Assembly (NCBI RefSeq): GCF_000090795.2
Contig: NW_003546426.1
Location: forward strand, 85,238 to 149,237
Source of the DNA: Amphimedon queenslandica
Lineage: Eukaryota; Porifera; Demospongiae; Haplosclerida; Niphatidae
Length of the DNA: 64,000 bases
Direction of reading: 5' to 3'
This document shows, one piece after another, positions 1-11,666 of this stretch. The position numbers were made by a program, and so were the translations under genes. The first letter of the stretch is position 1. Each line of letters begins with the position of its first letter. The notes beneath the pieces were generated by a model. That model saw only the letters and a program-made list of their open reading frames with translations. It had not been told where the DNA came from and ran no database searches.

Positions 1-136
1 AAGTAAAACTCTTCAGAATCACACTGTTACTTACCATTAACTTTTAGACTATTCTATCACTCAATAGGAATCTGAGAAATACAGCATCACGTGAGACTAT
101 TAGCATTCGAGCACCATTTTGTGTTACTATTTTCAG

Positions 137-1305
137 ATACATTCTTTGTCAGAAGGACCAAAACTAGTAATGTACCAGCATACCATAATTACAAAGGTGG
201 TGAAACAAGAGCGTTAACAATAGTTAGAAAAATTGATGGATACACAGAGGTATGCGCATTTTAATTATCGAGAATTTTGTTCACACCTTTTTTAATACCT
301 TGTTCAGTCTTAATATTGCATAGTTCAGTCTTACACCTCACATTACAGTAGTTCCATTATTATTGGGTTGTTTTAAAGTTAATTTTACAGTAAGTAATAC
401 AGTATGGCCTATAGCCTAAGCCTACTATAGCTAGGGGAAGGCTTGCATGCATGCCCACTATGAAAAAATTTTAAAGTAACTGTTGCTTCAAAATTTGGCC
501 AAAGAGCTTGGGCTTATAGTACATGATATTTTATAGAAATTGGCTTCTACATTTTTGTATTTTTGATATGCACACATGTTTTTATGCTGTATATGAAGTT
601 TGAGTTGATTTCGTTTAAAATTGGATTGTTATGAATTTTAATCCCTTCAAAATTTGGCCAAATACCATGGGTTATGAATACAAAAATTTTTGAAAAAAGA
701 AGATTGAGTTGCATTTACTTTATACTAATTCGTCAAAAAGTAATGGAAACTACAGCCAGGACTAAAATCTAAAATTAAAATCCTACTTTCATGATGCAAG
801 GTCTACTTTACATTGGATTCACAATGTTAACATAAAAATCCAATTTTGGTTAGAATCATTCCAATTTTTGTACATCAGCTAGAAAAAATTATAAAATGAA
901 AATTTTCTCCTTGCAATTTTTGATGAAATTTGACCAAAGACCATGCACTATGGTACATGGTAGTCTCACCACGCCCCTCCGCAGGTAGCGAAGGGGCGGG
1001 GCGAGACTAGGCACATGGTCTTTGGCTTGATTTGTAAAACTCTTTAAAGATTCATAAAAAGCAATAATTTATTGGAATCAGCTCTAATTATTATGTAATT
1101 TAAGAAGATGTATTATGTGTCAGAAAAATTAAAAATGGACAGTGAAAGAAATAATCTGTACTATCTCGATATTCTTCATTACTTTATCTAGTATCTTTGC
1201 TTACATTGTATGACTGATGTACATGTATTTCTGTAGGCTTCCAATGGTGGTAGGAGGGTCCAGTTGTTCGATGCTGATGCAAAGCAGGATGATGAAGATG
1301 TCTGA
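137..1305 (+). CDS. 3' end of a mitochondrial ribosomal protein L49-like gene (last two exons seen)
   Basis: Two exons can be read on the + strand. The first (137-249) follows an acceptor TTTCAG and ends at a GT donor. It encodes a segment beginning TFFVRRTKTSNVPAY and ending LTIVRKIDGYTE. This matches the core of mL49/Img2 proteins (human MRPL49 has YFVRRSRMHNIPVY and MTVIRKVEG at the same spacing), which sit in the mitochondrial large ribosomal subunit. The second exon (1237-1305) follows CTGTAG and joins in frame; it encodes ASNGGRRVQLFDADAKQDDE plus a valine, then stop. That acidic tail does not resemble the normal mL49 C-terminus, so an unseen exon in the 1 kb intron, or a diverged end, is possible. 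The 5' part lies left of the window. The family call is likely; the last exon assignment is tentative. Confidence 0.5.
470..960. repeat. Copies of the dispersed ~180-base satellite-like monomer
   Basis: Inside the intron of the left-edge gene the sequence repeats the same block with variation: 'aaatttggccaaa', then a 'tagtaca' word, then a stretch ending near 'gaagtttgag' and 'aaattggat'. About three degenerate units are visible. The same block recurs at 22900-23660, 33480-33890, 39590-39830, 43370-43600, 54729-55420 and 63825-64000. No coding potential is seen in it. Confidence 0.6.
961..1009. repeat. Short perfect-loop inverted repeat (TAGTCTC...GAGACTA)
   Basis: A 22-base left arm starting TAGTCTCACC and a right arm ending GCGAGACTA are near-complementary (about three mismatches) around a 4-5 base loop. 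The core is strikingly GC-rich against AT-rich surroundings. The same TAGTCTC ends frame an element at 31809-31910, which suggests a small mobile hairpin family. Confidence 0.6.
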
Positions 1306-1933
1306 ACTATAGCTTAATCTTATTATTAGTGTCATATATTATCTTTAGTTCTATTGTTCTGGTTTTTGTATTATGCGCCAAAGTTTTAGTCCTAGCTCCA
1401 ATAGTGCAGTAGCCCTAAGACTGGTATTGGTACAATTGCACATGCCATGTTAACACGTTTTGGCCACTGTAGTAGTGGAAACAACTGCAGGAATATCATT
1501 AATATCTGAACCAGGGGGTTTGTAATATTATATTACAATTATGATTATTTTTATTGGTTTTTATATTGAAGGGCATAGTAAATGGAATAAGAACTTAATA
1601 GTTCAGAATAGATAACACCAGTGACTGACCAATTTTGCCATAATGACAGTTTTGATAAATAGAAAGCTAAAACTGACCAGCTTAACTGTATATTCATAAG
1701 AGACATAATAAAACTAATGGAGGCAAATATAGCATCAGATAAAAAGAAAAGCACAGCTGAATTATATTGTTTATCTGGTTGGCTACCTATCTTATATTCA
1801 AACGCCTTAAAGTTTAAGTTTCATGGTAATGTAATCTATAATTAATTCATCAATAATAAATGGCATAAAATCTACAGGACAATACTAAGTCTTCTGGCAC
1901 TAATAATAAAACAATGTAATAATTATGTTTAAG
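1306..1933. other. 3' flank of ZNFX1-like gene A, duplicated downstream of gene B
   Basis: No gene is supported here. Around 1459-1516 the words 'gtagtagtggaaacaactgcagg' (shortened) and 'attaatatctgaaccagg' recur at about 13735-13782, downstream of gene B. This places the stretch within the duplicated unit that produced A and B. The segment presumably holds the 3' UTR of gene A. Confidence 0.5.
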
Positions 1934-4900
1934 TTACTTTGAGTGACATTCAGTACATTCTGGACAATTGGCTCCATACTTGGCAGGAACGAAGTAAATG
2001 TGACCAGCATGCCTGCATTTATACCACTGTCCTTTAGTTATCTTTGGTAAAGATACTGGAACTACTTCATAAACACTGTTGCTACGAATTGCTGGTAAAT
2101 ACTCTTCATACATCTCGTAAGTTAGCCTCAAATTGTGATCTTCATCCATTTGCTGCAGTAGACTATGAAGTGGTTGCTTACTTAAAGTAGTTTCTGGAAC
2201 ATGTTTTGCTAAAGTAAGAAGGCTTAATCGAAATAACTCACTCTCAATATCAGTAACAATCTGCATTGTTAGTTTACATTTCGTTTGTTTCAGCATATTT
2301 TCAATAAATGTTGTAATATTGAGCTGAGATTTCAGTTCCATAGCATTAGAGAAAAGTTTTAATGCACAGGCAGTTTCAGCGTCAAGAGTAACTTTTCTAA
2401 ATGCTAAACGATGGCGATCTGGTGAATAAGTAACTGGATTAGTTGGAAGTTGCCTTTTAACTTGTTTGATATCCTTAGCTCTCTCTTGAGTCATCTGCCA
2501 GTAATAGGGTAATACAAAAGGCTTAGAACATGCAGGACAAAGGAGAGGACATATTAATGTGTCTTGATCTCCTTTGGGTGTAAACCGTTGATTTAAATAG
2601 TTTACAGAATAAATGTGACCACAATTAAGTTTGATAATAGCTTCTGTGGTAATATTTGCTTTTTTCCCAAGGCCTTTGACTTTCTCAGAAAACTTCTTAC
2701 CACTACATTTTGGGCAACACTCACTAATGCATTCTTCACCACAAACAGTTGAGCAAGAATGATGACACTTATCCAATAATTTAGTACAGGGTTTAGTGCA
2801 GCTTGGTACACTACAGACTTCACTGCAAATTTGAGTGCATTTACTGTGGGAACACTCAACAATGCACTTTTCCTCACATTGTGCAGCATGGCAAGGCTCA
2901 TAACACTTGTGATCACAAGGTGTTTTGTTGTGAGGGCAGACTGAGAGACGACAAGATTGCTGGCATTGATCAAATAATCCAATGCATGGAGCTGAACCAA
3001 AGTGACCACAAAACCTGTTGACTTGTACTTGGTGCATGCATGGAGGATGCATTCGTTTAGTGTAACACTCTCCACAATCTCCTGAACACTTGTGTCCACA
3101 CTGAAGAATTATAGGACACTTTTTTTTACAAGAACATACTCCATATTCACCACATTTGAACTTATGTTTGTGCCCACAGGGACAGTGTTTATCAACACTT
3201 TGAGCACAAGATGAACATTCTTCACCACACTTGTTAGTGCATGCATGACCACAAGGCAATTTCTCAACACATTTTTTATCACAAACTAAATCTGCATTCT
3301 TAGCTTCAAAACATCTTACTTTGTAAGTGTGATGACCTTTGCAACAAGTAAATGAAACTCTTTGAGTACACTGAGTAGTGCAGGGAGAGCTACAGGTTCT
3401 TTTACATGGGTGACCACAAGATAGTATCTTTTCACATGGTTTGTTACACTCGTAAACATTTTCTGTTGAGCAATTATGACAGGTGATAGTAGATATATGA
3501 CCACAAGGTAGAGTAAGCTTCACTGGCTCTGAGCATTTATAACTTGAACAACTTTCTCCACAGACTCCTTTGCAAGGATGTCCACATTCCCTTTTTCGCT
3601 GACAAGGTTTAGTACATTTTGCTAATGCTGGATCCATTGAGCAAGGTATGACATCAATATGAGAACAAGGAAGGACTTTCTCAATTTGTTTCTCACAAGA
3701 AACAGAGCAATCTTCAAAGCACTTTTTTGGGCACTTGTGATTGCAACCTTCATAAATTTTTTGGCATTTCTCGTAACAGATTGCTATTGATGGATCAAGG
3801 AAACAATACATTTGTACTATATGTTTGCACCTTGGAATAATTTTGTCCACAAGTACTATACAATTTCCACAATATTCTGAGCACTTTTTATGACATATAT
3901 GCCCATTAGGACATTTTTTACTACAAGGGTTATGGCATTGCTCTTCAGCAGGATTTTTGTAACATTCCATGTCTTGGATATGACCACAACTTGGCATTAC
4001 TTGAGATATAAGGTAAGTGCAACGCTTACAAGCATCAGAGCATCTAAGTGGGCAAGGATGCAAATCTCTATGGCATAGCTTATCACAAGGCTCCTTGCAG
4101 CAGTACTGCTCATGATTTGGATCATTCACATGACAACGACGTCTACAGTGATGTCCACAATTAAGACGATATATGCAAGGAATATTGCAGCCACCATCAG
4201 GAAAATGAATAATAAAGTCCTCAGCTTTCTCAATGCTAATTTTATACTGAGGATGATTGTGACAGTGGATAGGAAAACTTGAGCCAAAACATCCTTCACT
4301 CTCAATGTAACTTAGAATACGATCCCAAATTGGAACAACAGCACGAAGCATATCAAAATTTCCAAAGCAGTAGAAGCCCATTCTAGCCCGCGATAAAGCA
4401 ACACAGACACGATTTTCTTCTTTAAGGAACCCAACCTTTTTCAATTCATTGTTCCGCACCAGTGATAGTAAGATAATGTCATTCTCTTCTCCTTGAAAAT
4501 TATCAATATTGACAACCTGCACACCTTCAAAATTCTTTTTAGGCATCATATCCCTCACACAGAGTAGCTGTCCAGTGTAAGCTGTTAGAACTGTGATCTG
4601 TGATGGTTTGTACCCTTGTTTTAGAAGATGCCTGCATAAAGAAACAACTAATTTAGCTTCACCTACATTTGAGTGGCTAAGCAAATGCTCTATCTCTGTT
4701 TCTGGATGCTTGTGATTAAAGAAAAACATGTTTTTGTCACAACTTCTGATATTTTCATAGGTTGTGACGGTTTCATGGTCAATCAGCTCATCATATATAA
4801 AAGGACAAACTAAACTGGATATCTGTGGTCTCATTCTATGTTGAATAAGAAGAGTAGCGTGAGGAAGATTGTTGAGCAGCAACCTTTCAAAAAGTGAAAT

Positions 4901-7900
4901 TTCAAGGTGATGTTTTTTTGCTAACTCATACTCATTTGGTTTAGGACGCAGTTGCTTGTGGTCTCCAATCAATATGAGATGCTCTGTACCAGCATTAAGA
5001 GCTGATACAATATGAGACTCTAATACTTCAGCTGCTTCTTCAACTATTACTATTTTAGGTTTGACAAGGTGTAGAATATGTTGGTATTTTGCTGCTCCAG
5101 TTGTCGTCATACCAATGACGTCAGCTTTTTCTAAAGCAATACGATCTACTTCCATTTGAGCTTCTTTGTATGCACGACATTTTTCTTCTAATGAAATAAG
5201 CTTTCTTTGAGTAACATCAGTTAGCATCCGTTGTAACTTTACAACCCATAATCTAAAGAGCCTGTACTTACTTATCATTGGAAGGTTTCTTACATCAGCA
5301 ATCTCTATTTCTTCATCTTCTTCCAGAGGGTCAATATAACGAATTGCTTGCAGAATTTTCTTTATTTCTCTGCTGTCCTTTTTTTCTATTTTGAATTGAC
5401 TGTGGTCTTTGTCTTCTTGTTTAATATGTTGGCTAAGGATGTCATCTTCTTTTATTGAAACATGTTTATCCTCCAATTTTAAACGCTTAAAGCCTACATC
5501 ATCTAGCTGCCTATTAGATTCTTCAATCTCAGCTTCACCAATTATGTCAATATTTTCTTCTTCATTTTCCAACATGACATCATCATCATCACATGCAGAC
5601 TGGTCATCAGGAGCACTAGTATATTCATGTTCTGTATCAGGTGGTATAGAAGATGAAATGGAAAATTGATGAGCTGTCTCAGTTGGTAATGTCCAAAACC
5701 CTAGCCATAGCTCTAATGATAAACCAATGTCATCAAACTCTTCACCAAGAAGGCTTAATTCATAGAAATGAGACGGATTAATGACATCTCGCAGTAAATC
5801 CATACCCTCCCTGCCAACCATATACTCATTTACTACATCATACATTACATTTGCATTGCTATGCAGAGGTATTTTTAATGCTTCTGTAGTAATATCATCT
5901 TTCAGTTCTCGCAGATTACGAAGCTTATAATAAGGCACAGTATTTCCTCGGGCATTCCATAGGCTATGTTTCTGGATCTCCTCACTCTTGCTCCTACCAC
6001 CAATTCTTACAACATCTGGAACACGCTCAACTTTTGAATGCATATCATATGGGTAGTGCAATAATATTTCATCTGTGTTGTCTTCAAGGTATATTTTTTG
6101 ATGAATAATACCTTGCAAGAACTGGTCCAGAGCATGATTAGTATAGCACATTACTAAGATCGGAGATGAATGTGTGGGATCCCAAATATCCCGATTTTGA
6201 AGCAATGTTTGAACAATTTTGTATCCAATGTATGTCTTCCCAGTGCCAGGTGGGCCTTGAATGACTGAGATCTCTTGTGTGAGTGCCATTCTGATTGCAT
6301 TAATTTGTGACGCATCTAATTCTAATTGATCTTCAGTAGGCCAAGAATGCTCATCTGTGATATCAATTTCAAGGCTAAGGTGTGACTTTTGCTTTGATTC
6401 AGGATACAACCAAGTAATATCATAGTACGTTCCATTTTGAAGATATGATGGTCTGTTTACTGGTCTAGGATTATTATCAATTAGATAACGCTTGAATGGC
6501 ATTGTGCCTGTTTCTGCTTTTTGCAAGCTCACAAGAATGTGACGAATAGCTTCAAAATAGGCTCTGGACTCAATAACGACAAAACAGGTCTTATGAATGT
6601 GCTGAAAAATTTCTTGGCTATTTTCAAATTGAACATAAAAATACCCTTTAACTAAATCTTCTGGCTTTCTCTCAACAACTGTTGCAAAATAAACGGTTTC
6701 TCTGAATTGATTGTTCTTGGGTGAGAAACAGAGAAGTGAACCAAATATCAGGCGCTTTGAATGTGCCCAGCTTTTTCGCTGCCTAAACCGACTAACATCA
6801 AACTGAACTTTATAACATATTCCATTTTCAGTGAACTCTGGTTTTAGAATATAGACATCTTTGTAAACATTAATATCTGTCAATCGTCCAGTCCTCTCTT
6901 GTGAAAGATAAAGGGTTACACCTCTTCGTAGCGGAGCTACAAAATCTTCACGTAAAAGACGAAACTGTACATCATAGTAGTGCTCCCAATCAGTGTACGC
7001 TCCATTGATAATATTGGACCTCAGTCGTGGAGGATCGGAAGAGCATATCTCATCCATTGTAGGTACAATGGGTATAGTGCGATAAAGACTGTTATCCCAT
7101 TCAAAATGAATCTCGGACGATTTTTTCTTTTCCATATGTCGCTGTTTAGCTTCAGTATAGAGTGCTTTAAGATCTGTTACCATAAAATGCTCATTGTAAT
7201 CAACTGATGTGGTCATTACAACTTCATGAAAATCATTAATAGGCAGAATATGCCATGCTGACAAAGGCATACGTGTTAATAACTGCTTAAACAGCAACAA
7301 AAGCTGAGATACCATATTATGAGTATTAGTTTGAGAAAGAAGTGTTTCGGAGACATAGTGCTTAAGAAGAACATGAAACTCAGAGCATCTGTCGCTTAAA
7401 AATTCGGCAATTATCATATTAGCCTTTTCATCACTCGATTGGCAAATTTTTAAGAGCAGACTAATAATTGCAGCAATGTATCGCTCCTTTACTTTTTCAG
7501 GTACTTTATTACAGCTATTCAAGGACTCTTGGAAACCTTTAAGATCATCTTGAATTTTATTAACAACCTCTGAAGGTGGAGACTTGGCTAAATCTACCAA
7601 ATCAGAAAACTCCATTCTGTGTACATGAGCAGAGCGACTTCCACCTCTTCCTCTTCCTCTGCTACCATCCTTCCCTCCTCTTCCTCTTTTGTTCGGTCCA
7701 TCTGCTGCACTATGTCTATCACCAGAAGAATAATCATTTCCTCTAGCTCTGTCGCTTCTTTGAAATCTGTCCCTTCCTCTTCCTCTTCGTCCTCTATCAC
7801 CTCTTCCTCTGCTGCTTCCAGGGTCTAAACTTTCATCTGATATATCGCTTCTAAAACCTCCTGGTCTATCAGTTCTTCCTCTCCATCCACCCGGTCTAAA

Positions 7901-8011
7901 ACCACGACTTCCTCTTCTAAAACCACCAACGAAGGGAGATGCTCCATGGGCTCTTTCCCTAAGATTTATTTGTGGAATATGTATTTCCTCGTCACTGCTA
8001 CTGCTATTCAT
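1934..8011 (-). CDS. ZNFX1: ZNFX1-like NFX1-type zinc-finger SF1 helicase, copy A
   Basis: A 2025-residue protein read from one uninterrupted coding exon. Residues 1-125 are rich in RG/RGG, as in RNA-binding tails. A helical region follows (about 130-300), then a superfamily 1 helicase: Walker A GPPGTGKT near 585, a long acidic insert (about 780-900), VEEAAEVLESH near 990, GDHKQLRP near 1015, QHRMRP near 1058, DNFQGEEND near 1170 and ALSRARMGF near 1205. About a dozen NFX1-type CGHxC...C fingers span roughly 1250-1770. A compact C-terminal RZ-like finger (WYKCRHAGH...CPEC) lies near 1995. ZNFX1 binds dsRNA and signals through MAVS in vertebrates, and supports heritable RNAi in nematodes; the role here is inferred. 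The start at 8011 (MNSSSSDEE) is preceded by an acceptor-like TGTAG/CCAG, so a 5' UTR intron is likely. Unlike copy C it lacks the coding intron. It is close kin of copy B. Confidence 0.93.
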   Translation of the reverse strand: MNSSSSDEEIHIPQINLRERAHGASPFVGGFRRGSRGFRPGGWRGRTDRPGGFRSDISDESLDPGSSRGRGDRGRRGRGRDRFQRSDRARGNDYSSGDRHSAADGPNKRGRGGKDGSRGRGRGGSRSAHVHRMEFSDLVDLAKSPPSEVVNKIQDDLKGFQESLNSCNKVPEKVKERYIAAIISLLLKICQSSDEKANMIIAEFLSDRCSEFHVLLKHYVSETLLSQTNTHNMVSQLLLLFKQLLTRMPLSAWHILPINDFHEVVMTTSVDYNEHFMVTDLKALYTEAKQRHMEKKKSSEIHFEWDNSLYRTIPIVPTMDEICSSDPPRLRSNIINGAYTDWEHYYDVQFRLLREDFVAPLRRGVTLYLSQERTGRLTDINVYKDVYILKPEFTENGICYKVQFDVSRFRQRKSWAHSKRLIFGSLLCFSPKNNQFRETVYFATVVERKPEDLVKGYFYVQFENSQEIFQHIHKTCFVVIESRAYFEAIRHILVSLQKAETGTMPFKRYLIDNNPRPVNRPSYLQNGTYYDITWLYPESKQKSHLSLEIDITDEHSWPTEDQLELDASQINAIRMALTQEISVIQGPPGTGKTYIGYKIVQTLLQNRDIWDPTHSSPILVMCYTNHALDQFLQGIIHQKIYLEDNTDEILLHYPYDMHSKVERVPDVVRIGGRSKSEEIQKHSLWNARGNTVPYYKLRNLRELKDDITTEALKIPLHSNANVMYDVVNEYMVGREGMDLLRDVINPSHFYELSLLGEEFDDIGLSLELWLGFWTLPTETAHQFSISSSIPPDTEHEYTSAPDDQSACDDDDVMLENEEENIDIIGEAEIEESNRQLDDVGFKRLKLEDKHVSIKEDDILSQHIKQEDKDHSQFKIEKKDSREIKKILQAIRYIDPLEEDEEIEIADVRNLPMISKYRLFRLWVVKLQRMLTDVTQRKLISLEEKCRAYKEAQMEVDRIALEKADVIGMTTTGAAKYQHILHLVKPKIVIVEEAAEVLESHIVSALNAGTEHLILIGDHKQLRPKPNEYELAKKHHLEISLFERLLLNNLPHATLLIQHRMRPQISSLVCPFIYDELIDHETVTTYENIRSCDKNMFFFNHKHPETEIEHLLSHSNVGEAKLVVSLCRHLLKQGYKPSQITVLTAYTGQLLCVRDMMPKKNFEGVQVVNIDNFQGEENDIILLSLVRNNELKKVGFLKEENRVCVALSRARMGFYCFGNFDMLRAVVPIWDRILSYIESEGCFGSSFPIHCHNHPQYKISIEKAEDFIIHFPDGGCNIPCIYRLNCGHHCRRRCHVNDPNHEQYCCKEPCDKLCHRDLHPCPLRCSDACKRCTYLISQVMPSCGHIQDMECYKNPAEEQCHNPCSKKCPNGHICHKKCSEYCGNCIVLVDKIIPRCKHIVQMYCFLDPSIAICYEKCQKIYEGCNHKCPKKCFEDCSVSCEKQIEKVLPCSHIDVIPCSMDPALAKCTKPCQRKRECGHPCKGVCGESCSSYKCSEPVKLTLPCGHISTITCHNCSTENVYECNKPCEKILSCGHPCKRTCSSPCTTQCTQRVSFTCCKGHHTYKVRCFEAKNADLVCDKKCVEKLPCGHACTNKCGEECSSCAQSVDKHCPCGHKHKFKCGEYGVCSCKKKCPIILQCGHKCSGDCGECYTKRMHPPCMHQVQVNRFCGHFGSAPCIGLFDQCQQSCRLSVCPHNKTPCDHKCYEPCHAAQCEEKCIVECSHSKCTQICSEVCSVPSCTKPCTKLLDKCHHSCSTVCGEECISECCPKCSGKKFSEKVKGLGKKANITTEAIIKLNCGHIYSVNYLNQRFTPKGDQDTLICPLLCPACSKPFVLPYYWQMTQERAKDIKQVKRQLPTNPVTYSPDRHRLAFRKVTLDAETACALKLFSNAMELKSQLNITTFIENMLKQTKCKLTMQIVTDIESELFRLSLLTLAKHVPETTLSKQPLHSLLQQMDEDHNLRLTYEMYEEYLPAIRSNSVYEVVPVSLPKITKGQWYKCRHAGHIYFVPAKYGANCPECTECHSK

Positions 8012-10339
8012 TACTGGAAACCTACACGCATAATAATATAAATCGTATCATGATCTATGAAAACTACACAGCTGAATGCAGTTAGTGCATACGCATAATG
8101 ATTCACAATCACAAATGAAAATTAAATACATACACACTGTGTGCACACTGCACAGCACATGCACATTTAAGCTACTGACTGCTTATTCTAATATATGATT
8201 CACAATCTCACAGGCATAACAAATTATAGCAGATTTCAAAATAAAAAGATGCCTCTAGTAGCTCAAATAGTAAAACAAAGGTTCCTCAGCCATGGTCTAT
8301 TAATCCTGTAAATTAATTTTTAAAATAAATTACGAACACAGTCTTATGTAATGTGTTTCATAATTTCTAAAATAAAAAAGAACACATACATGTAATAGAG
8401 GTGTTGTAAAGTATTAATTGTAGCACAGCAAAGACATTATTTCATTTATTTGAAAGTGAATGGGAGCTGGAAGATGAGGCTTCTTTATGAATGCATGCAG
8501 TAGTTAAAAGTCTATTCACATGTTTTAACACTCATAAATTGCAGGATTAATTGGCCATGTTGTACAAAGGGACCTTTGCTCTACACTTTAGATACACACA
8601 ACTTCATAGGGGTTATGTTTCACTGAAAATAAATTTTGCTAATTTTGTGGTTTCATTAAACTCGCAAAATTAAATTCTACAAAAAGTGTGGCACACTAGA
8701 AAAATGGCTGTAGAAGGTAAGATTCACAACCAACAAATGGCAAATCTGAACAAATTCGTAAAATTTTATGCTAACAAAATAAAACCTCCATACAGTATTG
8801 CTCAAAATTGTAAAATAATTTCAAAAATAATTGATAAAGTGAAACCTTTCACCACACAATAAAACAGACATGGGGTACATTATTTAAATTAGAATTTAAT
8901 CATTTGCACACCATGGTTTAAAGCATGCACTACATTTAATATTTATTAGTATCTATTGTGGACCTACAGTCATTTTGTTTTTACATGTAGGGAGCAGCCC
9001 AATTTTTTGAGCAAATTGGCAATCCACTGAGAAGAAGCTGCATTATGCCAAAATCCTGTGGAAACCCTGCGGTGTATACTAATTGAATGCCTGTCCATGG
9101 TCCTTAGCCAAATGTTGAAGCCACTTAAAAATTGATAAATCTATTTTTGATCAAAATCAGCTTAAACTTTTTAAAACATGTATTTGCACGTCAGAAAATG
9201 TTTATCCTGGCCAATTTTGGTCTTCAGCAAATATTTAAAGCAATTGGAAAAGTATCTCAAAAAATCAAATGTAATCAGAATACGCTTACATGTACATAAC
9301 ACAAGAACATGCATATGTATATGTTCCATAAGGCAGTACTCACCATCGAGTGTCTGTACTATAGTTGCAACTTTTATATGCATGTTACAATTATACTATT
9401 TTTATCTATAGCATTACTACGACAGTGCTTTCCTTTGAGGAGCGAAACTTTCACAGATTTATAAAAATGACTTTTCGTGAAAATAATTAAGCAGATTCAT
9501 GATATCAGCACCATGCCCTTTACAGTGATTGAATAATTTAGTGGAGCTTTAATTTTACGATTGCATCACAAAAAATGCAAAACTTTTGCTCCTCAAAAAT
9601 AAAGCACTATACAGTATAACCCCATGTCTGATAAATGTGTACATTACTCTATTTACTTTATTTATTCTTTTTCAGATTAAGAAATTTCAAATATAAAGTC
9701 ACTAGATTCAAAAGCAGTAGAGAGATGTGCTGGCTGTTGAGAATCTGATCATCTGAGACAATGAAACTAAAAGGTGGAAGGTTTATTTGAAGATTAATTG
9801 GTGCATCATTGTCAAAAAGAATTTTCAAACATGAATTTACATATTTTCTGGTATAAATCAAATTAGTGCTACATGTAGGTACATGTATGGGCAGGGTGGC
9901 ACTGAGAAGAGTGGGCATACATTTTAAGGAGCCCACTATTGTTTACATAATAATAATGTCTATGAATAACACTTTAAATTGCTATCAATGTCATGTTTAT
10001 CATTATAACAGCACTGGGAATAGAAGCTGTTATGAAGGGAATTCCATAATAGCCATTAAACTTCTCACTGAAGTGATAGTTGTCAAACTTTTGTAGGCAC
10101 ATAATTGACTGTTTAATATGCTGCCTCTGTTAAGCATTAAATGTCAGTCATGTCACCCACATCAAAATAAATAGTTTAAGGCTTTATATATTTAAGCAGT
10201 TACAACTTAATCATAGAACAGCAAATGTATCATTGGGCACAGCCTTTACTGGGAAAGTAGTTCTGTTTGTATGTGCTGTCAGTCCATACATGTACAATGT
10301 ATGTCAGGGTGTGGTGAGGCAATGCTTTACATTCTTCTA
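8012..10339. other. Spacer upstream of gene A; contains a block duplicated upstream of gene B
   Basis: No gene is supported. It should hold the promoter and 5' UTR of gene A. A diverged copy of the dispersed ~180-base monomer lies near 8990-9170. The stretch 9673-9790 (including 'gagaatctgatcatctgaga') closely matches 24237-24352, and 9940-10110 matches 24540-24710. Both pairs sit at equivalent places 5' of genes A and B, so they belong to a tandem segmental duplication. Confidence 0.6.
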
Positions 10340-10730
10340 TACCGTAAACGTAAAAATTTTCGTGGTGTAAATTTTCGTATTTTCTGGAATAATTAATTTT
10401 CGTGCATTAAAAATTTCGTGGTAGGCGTTACCCAATCTTATTAATTTATTGACCACGTGGCGACATGGCCACACCTGCAGAGATGCCTACCTCATGTGTA
10501 CCTTCACTATCTTTTCAGTTATCAGGGGTTACCATGTATATAAGGAGATCTGGGAAGCAGAGATGCTGAAGTGTGAAAGAGAGACGAGTAATATTCATGG
10601 TCAGTACGTGTGGCTGTCACGTGGCCTATTGAATTAACCACCATACCCTTGCATTAAAATTTCGTGGATCTGTGTGGCCCACGAAAAAAACGAAAATTTA
10701 TCCGCCACGAAAATTTTTACGTTTACGGTA
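10340..10730. mobile_element. MITE with ~26-base terminal inverted repeats (TACCGTAAACG)
   Basis: The left end TACCGTAAACGTAAAAATTT, continuing TTCGTGG, is repeated in perfect inverted orientation at the right end, which finishes ATTTTTACGTTTACGGTA. The element is about 391 bases long and carries no transposase. Further 'ttcgtgg' words lie just inside both ends. TA at the tips is consistent with a TA target-site duplication as in Tc1/mariner-type elements. A shorter, more diverged relative lies at 55019-55231. Confidence 0.85.
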
Positions 10731-11650
10731 TTGTAATTTTGATGTTATGCCATAAATTTTACACAAGAAGTGAAAAATTATATGAGAGAAAATTGGTATA
10801 AGAAAAGAGTCTTTGCATGGAAATAGTCTCATTATGCCCAGGAAGGAGCATGTGACGATGACTAAAGACTACATGTACTTCATACGGTACTGGCACAGGC
10901 AGCGGCAGGGTCGGGCATGGACAGGCATTGCCCAACCAAAAATTTTGTCTGGAAATGAGAATTTAATTAATGAAGTCATTTTCAGTCATGAAAAATCACC
11001 ATGGCTAGCAAGAGACAGTTTTTTCTGCTTTCCTTTGTCAACAAGCCTTCCATGAGGACCAGGACTAGTACTCTACAGGCTGGATAGAGCTTTACAGATT
11101 ACAGTAGATAGGGCACCTTTTAGACGTATATGTATTTATGGTATAATCATATATATGCGTCCAACTTCTACCATGTACTAAAATAAACAACTAGTTTACT
11201 TAGCAACAGTTAGCAACAGCAATGCATTCTCATGGTAGCTTTTGCACAGCAACAGCATACTATAACAGTTTGAAAAACAACATTATCTTCCCACCTATGG
11301 CTGTCTCTGTCTCTGACATCTCAAGTGAAATAGACAGGCAGATAGAGGAGTTTCTTTCACAAATTACGGAAGAGCAATACCAAGACTTCTTAAATAGCTC
11401 CACCCAATTGCTTCCTAAGCTCAATGGCAGCATAGACGGCGGCTCTAAATCTCTCAAAGGCTCAAGCAGCACCACGACCACTACCGCATCATCATCCAAG
11501 ATCTCAGCTAGCTCTAGGTTTGCTGCCCCAAAGGACGATGAAGCTGTTCTGGCAGCTCAAAAGAGCGCAATACTAGAAACAACTAAAAAAGCACTGACTG
11601 GGCTTGCAGAATTTGGGAACAGTGGAGCCTCAGCAGGAAACAATCTGATT

Positions 11651-11660
11651 NNNNNNNNNN
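11651..11660. other. Assembly gap (10 N)
   Basis: Ten undetermined bases just left of the MITE at 11667. A gap this short is probably a placeholder of unknown true size. Confidence 0.95.
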
Positions 11661-11666
11661 AACATG

